64,000 nt of DNA from Acidovorax sp. 69 (GCF_002797445.1 NZ_PGEP01000001.1:736001-800000); one strand, 5' to 3'; shown: positions 53,189 through 62,477, counted from the stretch's first letter. Notes: a model not told the origin generated them from the sequence alone. Program-made: numbers and translations.

Positions 53189-53981
53189 TGCAACTCGGGT
53201 GGTTTTCTCGGGGGGGCGTTTGCGGTCCGCCGGGCGATCGTGGCTGTCGATCATCGTCGTGGGGCTGATAGGGCTTTGTATGCACAGCGCTGCCCTTGCG
53301 CAGTCCGCTGGATCTTTGCCATTGGTTGTGGGCAGTGGGCCATCTGGCGCAAGCTACTCGGTGCCTATCCAGACCCTGCTCTTCTTCACCGCATTGTCAT
53401 TCTTGCCGGCAGTGCTGCTGATGATGACGGGTTTTACGCGTATTGTGATTGTGTTGTCTCTGTTGCGCCAAGCTATAGGCACACAGTCTGCTCCGCCCAA
53501 TCAGGTCATCATTGGTCTCTCGCTGTTCCTGACGTTCTTTGTGATGGGGCCTACCCTGGACCGCGTGTATCAGGACGCGTATGTGCCCTACACCAATAAC
53601 ACCATCACCTTTGAGCAGGCTCTGGATAAAGCCGAAGCGCCGATGCGCAGTTTCATGCTCAAGCAGACTCGTCAATCTGACTTTGCGTTGTTTTCAAGGC
53701 TGGCTCGCCTTGATCCGAAGGTGACGGCAGAGACGGCACCGATTCGTGTGCTTGTACCGGCCTTTGTGACCAGTGAACTGAAGTCTGCGTTTCAGATTGG
53801 CTTCATGATCTTCATCCCTTTCCTGGTTATCGACATGGTGGTGTCAAGCATCCTGATGTCGTTGGGCATGATGATGTTGTCACCTGTTCTCGTGGCACTG
53901 CCCTTCAAACTTATGCTGTTTGTGTTGGCTGACGGCTGGAATCTGCTGATCGGCTCACTGGCCGCCAGCTTTGTAACCTGA
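53181..53981 (+). CDS. fliP: Flagellar export channel protein FliP
   Basis: A 266-residue core export channel protein with a signal peptide (LSIIVVGLIGLCMHSAALAQ) and four membrane helices. Signature: LSFLPAVLLMMTGFTRIVIVLSLLRQAIGTQSAPPNQVIIGLSLFLTFFVM and FMIFIPFLVIDMVVSSILMSLGMMMLSPV. It overlaps the fliO stop by eight bases. The seven-G run at its 5' end is in frame (FSGGR). Confidence 0.97.
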   Translation: MTDATRVVFSGGRLRSAGRSWLSIIVVGLIGLCMHSAALAQSAGSLPLVVGSGPSGASYSVPIQTLLFFTALSFLPAVLLMMTGFTRIVIVLSLLRQAIGTQSAPPNQVIIGLSLFLTFFVMGPTLDRVYQDAYVPYTNNTITFEQALDKAEAPMRSFMLKQTRQSDFALFSRLARLDPKVTAETAPIRVLVPAFVTSELKSAFQIGFMIFIPFLVIDMVVSSILMSLGMMMLSPVLVALPFKLMLFVLADGWNLLIGSLAASFVT

Positions 53982-53993
53982 AGGAGTTCCACG

Positions 53994-54263
53994 ATGACCC
54001 CGCAAATGGTGCTGACCATTGGACGCGACGCCTTGACACTGTTGCTGATGATTTCGATGCCGGTGTTGGGTGTCGTCATGGCGGTCGGTTTGATCGTGAG
54101 CATTTTTCAGGCAGTGACGCAAATCCACGAAGCGACCTTGGCATTCGTCCCCAAGTTGATTGCTGCGATGGTCGTTTTTGCGATTGCCGGGCCTTGGATG
54201 CTCAGCACCCTGGTTGACTTCATACGCAGAACCATTGAGTCCATTCCGTCGATGATTGGATGA
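53994..54263 (+). CDS. fliQ: Flagellar export channel protein FliQ
   Basis: An 89-residue protein with two membrane helices, part of the FliPQR gate. Typical pattern: QMVLTIGRDALTLLLMISMPVLGVVMAVGLIVSIFQAVTQIHEATLAFVPKLIAAMVVF. It lies 12 bases after fliP. Confidence 0.97.
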   Translation: MTPQMVLTIGRDALTLLLMISMPVLGVVMAVGLIVSIFQAVTQIHEATLAFVPKLIAAMVVFAIAGPWMLSTLVDFIRRTIESIPSMIG

Positions 54264-54371
54264 TCGAATGACGGGGCCGGTGTTGCAGCAGCTGGGTGAA
54301 CGTGGCGGCGGAGCATCTGGCCCTTGTGCGTGCGTGCCTTCAGTTTTTCACATCGCTTCGCGAAGGACTGT

Positions 54372-55142
54372 GTGATTACATTCTCTGAGGCCCAGATCAT
54401 GGCCTGGTTGTCTCCCATCCTCTGGCCATTTTTACGGGTTTTGGCCTTGTTTTCTGTAGCTCCGGTGTTTTCGATGCGGGTGGTGCCGATGCGGGTGAAA
54501 ATCGGGCTTGCCTTTCTGGTGGCTTTGTGTGCTCAGGGGGTGTTGGGTGATCAACCCATCATCAGCGTGAACGGCCGTGAAGCCTTTGGTACCGCTGCGC
54601 AGCAGGTGGCTGTGGGCCTGGCAATTGGTTTTTCAGTGCGTCTTGTATTCACGGCCGTGGAGTTGGCGGGTGAAATCATTGGATTGCAGATGGGGCTCAA
54701 TTTCGCGTCATTTTTTGATCCATCATCCAATGCGCAGATCAGTGCCGTGGCACGGTTTTTTGGGCACATGTCCATGCTGCTATTCATTGTTATCAATGGC
54801 CACTTATTAATTCTGATGGCCGTGGTCAAGAGCTTCGACCGGTTTCCGGTGGACGGAAACTTTTTGCAGGCCCTCGGGCAGATGCGGCTCTATGAGCTGG
54901 GGGCTTCCCTTTTTTCCAGCGCGCTCTGGATTGCCATGCCGATGATCGCGCTTTTGCTCTTCGTCAACTTGACCATGGGCATCATCTCTCGGGTGGCTCC
55001 CCAAATGAACATCTACGCCGTGGGTTTCCCTGTTACGCTGACGGTGGGTATGTTGGGTATTGCTGCGACCTTGCCCATGCTGGAGCAGCCTGTGATGGCG
55101 TTGATGCAGCAGGCGGTGGATCTGTTTGCGACGCAGCGTTAG
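54372..55142 (+). CDS. fliR: Flagellar export channel protein FliR
   Basis: A 256-residue membrane protein with about six helices, the last part of the FliPQR gate. N-terminal ITFSEAQIMAWLSPILWPFLRVLALFSVAPVF, then VGLAIGFSVRLVFTAVELAGEIIGLQMGLNFASFFDPSS. I chose the GTG at 54372 because AAGGA lies four bases upstream and homologues start there. It ends the operon and converges with a response regulator gene. Confidence 0.95.
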   Translation: MITFSEAQIMAWLSPILWPFLRVLALFSVAPVFSMRVVPMRVKIGLAFLVALCAQGVLGDQPIISVNGREAFGTAAQQVAVGLAIGFSVRLVFTAVELAGEIIGLQMGLNFASFFDPSSNAQISAVARFFGHMSMLLFIVINGHLLILMAVVKSFDRFPVDGNFLQALGQMRLYELGASLFSSALWIAMPMIALLLFVNLTMGIISRVAPQMNIYAVGFPVTLTVGMLGIAATLPMLEQPVMALMQQAVDLFATQR

Positions 55143-55171
55143 ATGTTGGGTGTCCTACAGCATCAGTGGGC

Positions 55172-55801
55172 CTAGACCAGCTGATTGCGAATGGCGTAGA
55201 CGGTGAGTTCTGCGTTGTTGGAGAGCTTCAGCTTCTCCAGTACGCGTGAGCGGTACACGCTCACGGTTTTCGGGCTCAGCATCAGCTCTTCGGCGATGTC
55301 CGACAGCCTGCGCCCCGATGCAATCTTGACCAGCGTCTGCAATTCTCGTTCGGAGAGTGTGGTGTGGGGGGCTTCAGGCGTGGGCTGCGCCAGGCTTTCG
55401 GCTAGCATTTGTGCAACCTCCGCCGTGAGGTATTTGCGGCCCTGCATCACGATGCGCACGGCGGCGATCAATTCGACCGGATCTCCTGCCTTGTTGGCAT
55501 AGCCTTGAGCGCCCGCTTTGAGGCAGCGCAATGCGTACTGATCCTCCGGATACATGGATACCACCAGTACTTTGATGGTCGAGTGCGTTTCCCGCAGGCT
55601 TGTCAGTACTTCCAGTCCACTACGGCCGGGCATGTTCAGGTCCAGCAGAAGGACGTCGCATGCAGCGCTCCGCAGTACGTCACGAAGCTCGGAGTAGCCC
55701 CCCGCTTCTCCCGTCACTTGGATGTCGGCTGCTTCGGCCAGCGTGTCGCGTATTCCTCGACGCAATACGGCATGGTCATCGCACAAGACCACATGAATCA
55801 C
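55172..55801 (-). CDS. NarL/FixJ-family response regulator
   Basis: A 209-residue regulator. Receiver domain with D54 (VLLLDLNMPGRSGLEVL) and the lysine in ANKAGD; C-terminal LuxR-type helix-turn-helix (TTLSERELQTLVKIASGRRLSDIAEELMLSPKTVSVYRSRVLEKLKLSNNAELTVYAIRN). The GTG start at 55799-55801 has AGGAG upstream and overlaps the kinase stop as GTGA. Its target genes are unknown; it sits between the fli and che clusters, so a motility role is possible. Confidence 0.92.
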   Translation of the reverse strand: MIHVVLCDDHAVLRRGIRDTLAEAADIQVTGEAGGYSELRDVLRSAACDVLLLDLNMPGRSGLEVLTSLRETHSTIKVLVVSMYPEDQYALRCLKAGAQGYANKAGDPVELIAAVRIVMQGRKYLTAEVAQMLAESLAQPTPEAPHTTLSERELQTLVKIASGRRLSDIAEELMLSPKTVSVYRSRVLEKLKLSNNAELTVYAIRNQLV

Positions 55802-56907
55802 GGCACATCTCCTCGGACTGGTTGTGAGGGGGATGGTAATGGGACGGACAGGATGATGGATGTGCCTTGGCCCGGCCGACTGCTGATGTCCAGCCAGCCG
55901 CCTACAGTGCGCGCTCGCTCTTGTAGCCCCTTGATTCCGAATGCTTTGGGTTTGTCCCGCATTTCGGGCGCGATGCCACGGCCGTTGTCTGCCACCTCTA
56001 GCGTCAAAACCCCTTCTTTGTCGGAAAGCTCGATGTCCACCTTGCCAGGCTGGGCGTGCTTCGCGATGTTGGTCAGGGCTTCCTGGGCGGTTCGGTATGC
56101 GACCAGTTGGATGTCTGGTGAGATGTGGATCACATTGCTGCTGGTCTGTAGCCGTGTGGGTACACCCGTGCGGCGTTCGAATCCGGCCGCGAGCCACTGA
56201 ACGGCAGCCACAAGCCCCTGTTCAAGAATAGGGGGGCGCAGGTTCATCATGATGCGCTGACTGGCCCCGATGGCGTGTTGCAGCATGTCGGCTGCAGCCG
56301 CAGCATGTTCCTGCATTGCCTGCTCGGTGCAGTGGCGTCCGATCCACGCTACGTCAAAACGCACAGCCGTCAGCGCGCCGCCGATGTCATCGTGAATCTC
56401 CCGTGCGATGGATGCGCGCTCTTGCTCAATCGAGGTTTGTAGGTGCTCCGTGAGTTCTGCTAATCGGCGTTGGGACGTCGCCAACTCGGAGACAGCCTGT
56501 TCGCGTGCTTGTCGTGCTTCGTGCACCTCCAAGGCGCGCGCTATCACATGGGGCAGGCGTTGAATATTGTCCTTGAGAAGGTAATCCGCCACGCCAAGGC
56601 GCATGGCATCCACCGCTGCCGCCTCCCCAATAGCGCCCGATAACAGGATAAATGGAGGGTGTTGAGGCTTTTGCGCCACATGTGACCATGCATCAAGCGC
56701 CGTGAATCCTGGCAGCCGGTAATCTGCCAGGATGATGTCGAAGGACTCGGAACTGGTCAGTTGCTGGAATTCGGGGAGTGTGTCTACTTGCCGCAGCCTG
56801 CAGTTCAGGCCTGCCCGCTTTAGCGTACGTGCAGCGAGTTCATGATCAGCCAGTGAATCTTCAAGATGCAGGATGTCAAGGGTCTGGTCTGATGTTGCGG
56901 TGACCAT
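55798..56907 (-). CDS. Sensor histidine kinase with N-terminal receiver domain
   Basis: A 369-residue cytoplasmic kinase without membrane segments. Residues 10-125 are a receiver domain with D62 (IILADYRLPGFTALDAW). A coiled coil (EVHEARQAREQAVSELATSQRRLAELTEHLQ) leads to a HisKA_3 dimerisation domain (REIHDDIGGALTAVRFDVAWIG) and an HATPase domain (RTAQEALTNIAKHAQ, VADNGRGI). The order receiver-then-kinase means its activity is set by an upstream phosphorylation or by protein contact. I chose the ATG at 56907 over a TTG at 56940. Confidence 0.9.
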   Translation of the reverse strand: MVTATSDQTLDILHLEDSLADHELAARTLKRAGLNCRLRQVDTLPEFQQLTSSESFDIILADYRLPGFTALDAWSHVAQKPQHPPFILLSGAIGEAAAVDAMRLGVADYLLKDNIQRLPHVIARALEVHEARQAREQAVSELATSQRRLAELTEHLQTSIEQERASIAREIHDDIGGALTAVRFDVAWIGRHCTEQAMQEHAAAAADMLQHAIGASQRIMMNLRPPILEQGLVAAVQWLAAGFERRTGVPTRLQTSSNVIHISPDIQLVAYRTAQEALTNIAKHAQPGKVDIELSDKEGVLTLEVADNGRGIAPEMRDKPKAFGIKGLQERARTVGGWLDISSRPGQGTSIILSVPLPSPSQPVRGDVP

Positions 56908-57092
56908 AGGAGCGCTATCATAGGATACAAATTGGAACAAACAAGGGTGTTTGTCCGGTTGGGATGGTTTCGGTGTCAGCGTCCAATGGGCGCGGAAGCC
57001 ACGGTGTGCACGAAGCTTACGGGCTACCGGTGCGCGTATCGTAGTTCTGTGTTTTTGCGTGCTTTGCTGCTACGTGCTGCGATGGAGAAACG

Positions 57093-57539
57093 ATGCAATC
57101 TACGCTAACAACGTCTGGAGGACCTGCCGTCCAGGTTCCCGTCATGGTTGCCGCGGAACTGCAGGACTCGTTGCTGGTTGTGATGCATGACCTGCATCGG
57201 TTGGAGGGGCTGCTGAACCACGCAACTGACAATCTGCTGGAGCGTTTTGGTGAGGCGAACGCGATGTTGACGGACTCCGTCGTGGCGGATTCACCCGAAT
57301 TGGTCGCTGCACGGTCGGCTTTGCGCAGCGCTGTTACCGAGCTGCAATTCCAGGATATGGCTTCCCAGCTGATCTGGCACACCACGAAGGTTCTTCAAGG
57401 CTGTGCCTTTCGTTTGGCGTCGGAAGCCATGGGCCACGAGGAAGGCGAGGACGCGGCACCGTTTGCCGAAATGGCTCCAGACCGACCGAACCCTGTCACT
57501 CAAAGTGAGATGGATGCAGGTTCCGTGGACCTGTTTTGA
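57093..57539 (+). CDS. Small CheZ-like protein at the head of the chemotaxis operon
   Basis: A 148-residue helical protein. It contains TELQFQDMASQLIWHTTKVL (83-102), which has the D-x3-Q pattern (D88, Q92) and the FQD-M/L-x-x-Q context of the CheZ catalytic helix (here FHDLTGQ in CheZ). The protein ends GSVDLF, the same ending as CheD in this window. I infer a CheY-P phosphatase or CheY-binding role for the neighbouring cheY at 57589. GGAGA precedes the ATG. It is the first gene of the rightward che operon. Confidence 0.7.
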   Translation: MQSTLTTSGGPAVQVPVMVAAELQDSLLVVMHDLHRLEGLLNHATDNLLERFGEANAMLTDSVVADSPELVAARSALRSAVTELQFQDMASQLIWHTTKVLQGCAFRLASEAMGHEEGEDAAPFAEMAPDRPNPVTQSEMDAGSVDLF

Positions 57540-57588
57540 CGTTCAGATTATTGGTTACCCTATACATTCAAGTCAGTTGGAGCCGTAC

Positions 57589-57951
57589 ATGCAATCGATC
57601 CTTGCCGTAGATGATTCACCTTCCATGCGGAAAATGGTGTCTTTCACCCTCACGGGGGCCGGCTACCACGTTGTGGAGGCAGTGGATGGGCAAGACGCCC
57701 TTGAAAAAGCTGAAACGCACAACATTGATCTGGTTCTGGCCGATCAAAACATGCCACGGCTTGACGGCATTGGTCTGACCCGCAAGCTGCGGGAACACCC
57801 AAAATTCAAGACGATCCCTATCCTGATCCTGACCACGGAGTCGAGTGATCAGATGAAACAGGCAGGCCGAACTGCCGGTGCTACCGGCTGGTTGGTGAAG
57901 CCTTTTGACCCCAATCGTTTGATCGAAGTTATTCAGAAGGTGATCCGCTGA
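57589..57951 (+). CDS. cheY: Chemotaxis response regulator, second CheY
   Basis: A 120-residue single-domain receiver with DD at 8-9, D52 (VLADQNMPRLDGIGLTRKLR), T82/T83 (ILTTESS) and K104 (LVKPFDPNRL). It is of the CheA-adjacent CheY type (QSILAVDDSPSMRKMVSFTLTGAGY), different from the enteric-like CheY at 26164. It may be a phosphate sink or act on a second output. TTGGAG precedes the ATG; cheA follows after 40 bases. Confidence 0.93.
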   Translation: MQSILAVDDSPSMRKMVSFTLTGAGYHVVEAVDGQDALEKAETHNIDLVLADQNMPRLDGIGLTRKLREHPKFKTIPILILTTESSDQMKQAGRTAGATGWLVKPFDPNRLIEVIQKVIR

Positions 57952-57991
57952 GCCGGGTTGACTGATAACACCAAGTACACAGGAGCCCACC

Positions 57992-60130
57992 ATGGCGGAA
58001 ACCTACCAAGAAGGATCGGGTGCAGGCGCTGACTTCGACCTGAGCCAGTTTTATCAGATTTTTTTCGAGGAGGCAGGTGAGAACCTTGATCAGATGGAGC
58101 AAATGCTCTTGGATCTGGATCTGAGTAGTGCCAATGATGAAGAGCTCAATGGAATCTTCCGCTGCGCGCACTCGATCAAAGGAGGTTCCGCCACTTTTGG
58201 ATTTTCCGATGTGGCTGAATTGACGCATCAGATGGAGTCGCTGCTGGATCGTCTGCGTCGCCATGAATTGCAACCCATCCCCCAGATGGTGGATGTGTTG
58301 CTGGAGTCTGCCGATGCGTCACGCAGTCTGCTTGCGCGACACCAGGCTGGAGGTCAAGGAGAGGCAGTTTCCACGGCCTCTTTGGTTCGTCGTATCAGCG
58401 ATTTGGCGGCGGGTTTGGTGCCCGGCGATGCTCCAGTGGCGGCGGTAGTTGCACCCCCACCATCGCCTACCGTCGCTGCCGCTCCGACACCCAAGGTCGT
58501 GGCACCTGTGGCCGCCGGTCAGGCTCGTCAGCTTGAAATCCAGATCGGTCCGCTGGATCGCCTGAGCCAGGCGGACGCCATCAAAGAACTGTTCCGTGAC
58601 ATTCCTGGTTTGGGAGTTATCCGTGACTTGACGGGCACTCAGCCCAATACAAGGCTTTTTGCCGTTGAGACCACTTCCACCAACGACGATCTGCTTGACC
58701 TGTTTGCCTTCCATGTCTCTAAAGAGCAAGTGCTCATTCGTGATGCGGGGGCTGCTGCAAGCGATGTGGGAGACATTGCCTTGGATGATGAGGCTGTGTT
58801 GGCGGTTGATGTGACTGGTGGCGAGGCACCGTATGGATTCTTCAGCGGAGCGCCCGGCGCCCCGAATGCTGAAGCGTCGCAGACCCTTGCGCATGCGCCA
58901 GTGCTGGCGCCCAAGGCTGCGGCACCCAAAGCAGCTGAGCCCAAAGCAGCTATTCAGGCGCAGATGGAATCCACCACCATTCGCGTGGATGTGAAAAAAG
59001 TGGATCAGCTGATCAATCTTGTTGGAGAGTTGGTGATCACTCAGGCCATGCTGGCGCAAAACAGCCGTGGGCTAGATGCTGGTGCCTATCAGCAATTGCT
59101 TGCTGGACTCGCCGATCTCGATCGAAACACGCGGGACTTGCAAGAGTCGGTCATGTCTATTCGCATGATTCCAATGTCCATTGTCTTCAGTCGCTTTCCT
59201 CGTATGCTGCGCGATTTGGCCAACAAGCTGGGCAAGAAGGTGGAGTTGGTCACCTTGGGTGAAGCCACTGAATTGGACAAGGGTCTGGTAGAAAAAATCA
59301 CTGATCCGCTGACCCACTTGGTGCGTAACAGTTGTGACCATGGCATCGAGATGCCTGCTGACCGTTTGGCCAAGGGCAAGTCAGAACACGGAACCATCAC
59401 GCTATCGGCCTCCCACCAGGGGGGCTCGATCGTGATTGAGGTGCGCGACGATGGCCGTGGTCTTTCACGCGAGAAGATCCTCAGCAAGGCTCAGGAGCGT
59501 GGTATTGAGGTTTCTGAGCAGATGAGCGACGCCGAGGTGTGGCAGCTGATCTTTGCGCCGGGCTTCTCCACGGCGGACGAGGTTACCGATGTGTCCGGGC
59601 GTGGCGTGGGCATGGATGTGGTCAAGCGCAACATTGCAGCCCTGAATGGGTCGGTAGAGATCGATTCTGCCGAAGGCTATGGGATGAAAGTGTCTGTGCG
59701 CCTACCTCTGACACTGGCGATCATGGACGGTATGTCTGTGGGGGTGGGCGAAGAGGTGTACATACTGCCTTTGTCCTCTGTGGTCGAGTCGTTTCAGGTC
59801 AATGGCGATGAAGTGAGCACGGTGGCGCAAGGTTCGCAACTGGTCAAGGTGCGTGACGAGTACATGCCCGTGATTGCACTGGAGAAAATTTTCCAGGTGC
59901 CTCGTTTTGATCTCAACAAATCCAGCAACATCATGGTCGTTGTGGAGGCTGATGGCAGCCGCGTGGCACTGTTGGTCGATGAGCTTTTAGGGCAGCACCA
60001 GGTGGTGGTTAAGAACTTGGAGTCGAACTACCGCAAGGTTCCGAACGTGTCAGGTGCCACTATCCTGGGCGACGGTACGGTGGCCTTGATCCTGGACACA
60101 GGTGGCCTTGTGCGCCGGGCGCGTCACTAG
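57992..60130 (+). CDS. cheA: Chemotaxis histidine kinase CheA
   Basis: A 712-residue kinase. The HPt domain carries H60 in RCAHSIKGGSATFGF. A long Pro/Ala linker and a CheA-specific CheY-binding-like domain (LEIQIGPLDRLSQADAIKELFRDIPGLGVIRDL) follow. The dimerisation domain starts at about 327 (TIRVDVKKVDQLINLVGELVITQAMLAQ), then the ATP-binding motifs HLVRNSCDHGIE, VRDDGRGLSREKI and GRGVGMDVVKRNI, and a CheW-like C-terminus ending GLVRRARH. It phosphorylates CheY and CheB. Confidence 0.97.
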   Translation: MAETYQEGSGAGADFDLSQFYQIFFEEAGENLDQMEQMLLDLDLSSANDEELNGIFRCAHSIKGGSATFGFSDVAELTHQMESLLDRLRRHELQPIPQMVDVLLESADASRSLLARHQAGGQGEAVSTASLVRRISDLAAGLVPGDAPVAAVVAPPPSPTVAAAPTPKVVAPVAAGQARQLEIQIGPLDRLSQADAIKELFRDIPGLGVIRDLTGTQPNTRLFAVETTSTNDDLLDLFAFHVSKEQVLIRDAGAAASDVGDIALDDEAVLAVDVTGGEAPYGFFSGAPGAPNAEASQTLAHAPVLAPKAAAPKAAEPKAAIQAQMESTTIRVDVKKVDQLINLVGELVITQAMLAQNSRGLDAGAYQQLLAGLADLDRNTRDLQESVMSIRMIPMSIVFSRFPRMLRDLANKLGKKVELVTLGEATELDKGLVEKITDPLTHLVRNSCDHGIEMPADRLAKGKSEHGTITLSASHQGGSIVIEVRDDGRGLSREKILSKAQERGIEVSEQMSDAEVWQLIFAPGFSTADEVTDVSGRGVGMDVVKRNIAALNGSVEIDSAEGYGMKVSVRLPLTLAIMDGMSVGVGEEVYILPLSSVVESFQVNGDEVSTVAQGSQLVKVRDEYMPVIALEKIFQVPRFDLNKSSNIMVVVEADGSRVALLVDELLGQHQVVVKNLESNYRKVPNVSGATILGDGTVALILDTGGLVRRARH

Positions 60131-60184
60131 ATTCAAGCGCCTGAGGTCGCACGGCCTGGCGCGGCAATGAAAGGAGAATGCACC

Positions 60185-60673
60185 ATGAGTGTGATTGGTA
60201 AGACGGCAGACGCAGCTCCGACGGGGGCGCGTGAATATCTGACATTTCGCCTGGATCAGGAAGAGTACGGCATCGACATATTGAAGGTGCAGGAAATCCG
60301 GGGGTACGAACCTCCGACCCGAATTGCCAACGCCCCTGATTTCATCAAGGGCGTGGTCAATCTGCGCGGCACGATTGTTCCTATTGTGGACATGCGTATC
60401 AAGTTCAACTGCGCGCAGGCTGATTACAACAGTTTCACCGTTGTAATCATCCTGAATTTGCGCAACCGGGTGGTTGGGATCGTGGTGGATTCCGTCAGTG
60501 ATGTGATGGAACTGACGCCTGAGAGCATTCGCTCAGCGCCGGATATTGAAAGTGCTATCGACAACAGCTGCATCCTGGGCCTGGGTTCGGTGGGTGAACG
60601 GATGCTGATCCTGCTCGATATTGAGAAGCTCATGTCGAGTGTGGATATGGGATTGGTCACTGCCAACGAGTAG
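60185..60673 (+). CDS. cheW: Chemotaxis coupling protein CheW
   Basis: A 162-residue adaptor that ties receptors to CheA. Signature: [57 protein letters not shown] and [21 protein letters not shown] chose the ATG at 60185 because AAAGGAG lies upstream at the right distance. It follows cheA by 54 bases. Confidence 0.97.
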   Translation: MSVIGKTADAAPTGAREYLTFRLDQEEYGIDILKVQEIRGYEPPTRIANAPDFIKGVVNLRGTIVPIVDMRIKFNCAQADYNSFTVVIILNLRNRVVGIVVDSVSDVMELTPESIRSAPDIESAIDNSCILGLGSVGERMLILLDIEKLMSSVDMGLVTANE

Positions 60674-60776
60674 GGTGCAACGGTCAACAACCATTGGTGG
60701 CCTAGGCGCGTGTCAGGTCGCAAGCAGGGCTTGCTGACCTCTTGGAGCGAACAGGATTTCTCTTCGGACGATCAAT

Positions 60777-61682
60777 ATGGCCCAAACCACCAGTGCCTCT
60801 GCCCCAGTGAGATCCAGCCCGTCGCGGGTAGATTCTGCATCTGCTGCAGCGGCTGCTCCTTCGGGGCCCTTGGCCCAAGGGCGTGAATTTGTCTGGACCA
60901 ACGCGGATTTCGCGCGAGTCCAGGCGCTTATCTATCAGCGCGCTGGCATTAGCCTCCATGATGGAAAGCATGCAATGGTGTACAGCCGACTTTCACGGCG
61001 GCTGCGCGATACCGGGCACACCAGCTTTCACGACTATCTCGGCTGGCTTGAGACCCATGACGGGCCTGAGTGGCAGGAGTTTGTGAATGCGCTCACCACC
61101 AATCTCACGGCATTCTTTCGCGAGCAGCACCATTTTGAGATTTTCGCTTCCCATTTGCGAGCTAAACCCTCAGCAAATTGGCGTGTCTGGTGCAATGCGG
61201 CATCGACTGGAGAGGAGCCTTACTCGATAGTCATGACGGCTTTCGAAGCTCTTGGTGCCAATGCATCGTTCAAGCTCACAGCCAGTGATATTGATTCCCG
61301 TGTTTTAGCCACGGCCGGACAAGGCGTATATCGGCTTGATGGTTTGAAAGGGGTGAGCCCCGAGCGTTTGCAGAAGTTCTTTCTTCGCGGCAAAGGAAGC
61401 AATGCGGGAATGGTACGCGCCAAACCTGAGTTGAGACGCGTTATTGACTTCATGAGCGTGAATCTGATCCGCGATGACTGGCCTTTTAAGGAGCCTTTCG
61501 ATGTGGTTTTTTGCCGCAATGTCATGATTTACTTTGATGCTCCGACTCAGCGGAAGGTGCTTGAGAGGATTCATAGGGTTCTCAAACCTGGTGGAATGCT
61601 GTTTGTCGGTCATGCCGAGAACTTCAGCGAGTCCCGTGATCTGTTCACTCTGCGTGGTAAGACGGTGTATGAGCGCCGTTGA
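60777..61682 (+). CDS. cheR: Chemoreceptor methyltransferase CheR
   Basis: A 301-residue SAM-dependent methyltransferase that methylates receptor glutamates. After a 35-residue Ala/Ser/Pro-rich head, motifs are RALIYQRAGISL-like QALIYQRAGISLHDGKHAMVYSRLSRRLR, TNLTAFFREQHHFEIF, WCNAASTGEEPYSIVMTAFEAL and VFCRNVMIYFDAPTQRKVLERIHRVLKPGGMLFVGHAE. It lies between cheW and cheD. Confidence 0.96.
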   Translation: MAQTTSASAPVRSSPSRVDSASAAAAAPSGPLAQGREFVWTNADFARVQALIYQRAGISLHDGKHAMVYSRLSRRLRDTGHTSFHDYLGWLETHDGPEWQEFVNALTTNLTAFFREQHHFEIFASHLRAKPSANWRVWCNAASTGEEPYSIVMTAFEALGANASFKLTASDIDSRVLATAGQGVYRLDGLKGVSPERLQKFFLRGKGSNAGMVRAKPELRRVIDFMSVNLIRDDWPFKEPFDVVFCRNVMIYFDAPTQRKVLERIHRVLKPGGMLFVGHAENFSESRDLFTLRGKTVYERR

Positions 61683-61712
61683 CCTGCTCGTGTTGTCTTG
61701 CATGACGCACCC

Positions 61713-62462
61713 ATGACCAACATTCACACAGGCGCTCCACACTCCATGGCCATCACTACCCCAGGCTCATCTGAGCGACGCCGGGCTCCACGCATTGCGC
61801 CTCTCAGTGCGGACATCTATTCATCCGGCGCAGCCCCTGCGCGCGAGTCGTCTTTGCAGGAACTCAAAGCCCATAACCGCAAGCCTGGAGAGGCGTCATT
61901 TTTCTACCTTGACCATCATTTTCAGCACAATGCTGTAAAGGTATTGCCTGGGGAGTATTTCGTGGCGGATGAGAACATGGTCATCATGACAGTGTTGGGA
62001 TCCTGCATTGCAGCCTGCCTTTGGGACAGTCGAGCACGTTTGGGCGGCATGAACCATTTCATGTTGCCTGACGGAGATTTGGCTGATGCATCTGGCCGCT
62101 ATGGTTCATATGCCATGGAATTGCTGATCAACGAGATGTTGAAACTTGGTGCTCGCCGCGAAACCATGCAAGCCAAGATTTTTGGCGGTGCACAAGTAAT
62201 GCACAACTTCACAACGATGAATGTTGGCGAGAGGAACACCAACTTCGTTCTGAACTACCTTCAGACTGAGCGTATTCCAATTGTCTCAGAGGATGTGCTA
62301 GATATCTATCCACGCAAGGTGGTTTTCTTTCCTGTAACAGGAAAGGCCATGGTCAAGCGTTTGGCGCATGCACATCCAGAAGCATTGGTAGCTCAAGAAG
62401 TACGTGGCAATGCCGCTACAGTGGCGAAAACTACTTCCGGTGGTTCTGTGGATCTATTTTGA
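61713..62462 (+). CDS. cheD: Chemoreceptor glutamine deamidase CheD
   Basis: About 249 residues, longer than typical CheD because of an N-terminal extension of about 60 residues. The conserved core is KVLPGEYFVADENMVIMTVLGSCIAACLWDSRARLGGMNHFMLPDG, with the catalytic cysteine in GSC and histidine in MNHF, and QAKIFGGAQVMHNFTTMNVGERN. It ends SGGSVDLF, an ending shared with the small CheZ-like protein at 57093. The start is uncertain; ATG 61713 or 61746 are possible. Confidence 0.93.
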   Translation: MTNIHTGAPHSMAITTPGSSERRRAPRIAPLSADIYSSGAAPARESSLQELKAHNRKPGEASFFYLDHHFQHNAVKVLPGEYFVADENMVIMTVLGSCIAACLWDSRARLGGMNHFMLPDGDLADASGRYGSYAMELLINEMLKLGARRETMQAKIFGGAQVMHNFTTMNVGERNTNFVLNYLQTERIPIVSEDVLDIYPRKVVFFPVTGKAMVKRLAHAHPEALVAQEVRGNAATVAKTTSGGSVDLF

Positions 62463-62477
62463 GGAAGGCCTGAGTTA

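Noticed and set aside
54339..54366. TTCAGTTT upstream of fliR as a sigma-28 promoter
   Set aside because: There is no matching -10 element at 11 bases (TCGCGAAG), so the -35-like string is probably chance.
54324..54371. Sixteen-codon N-terminal extension of FliR
   Set aside because: The extension is not hydrophobic and lacks an upstream ribosome site, while the GTG at 54372 has AAGGA at the right distance.
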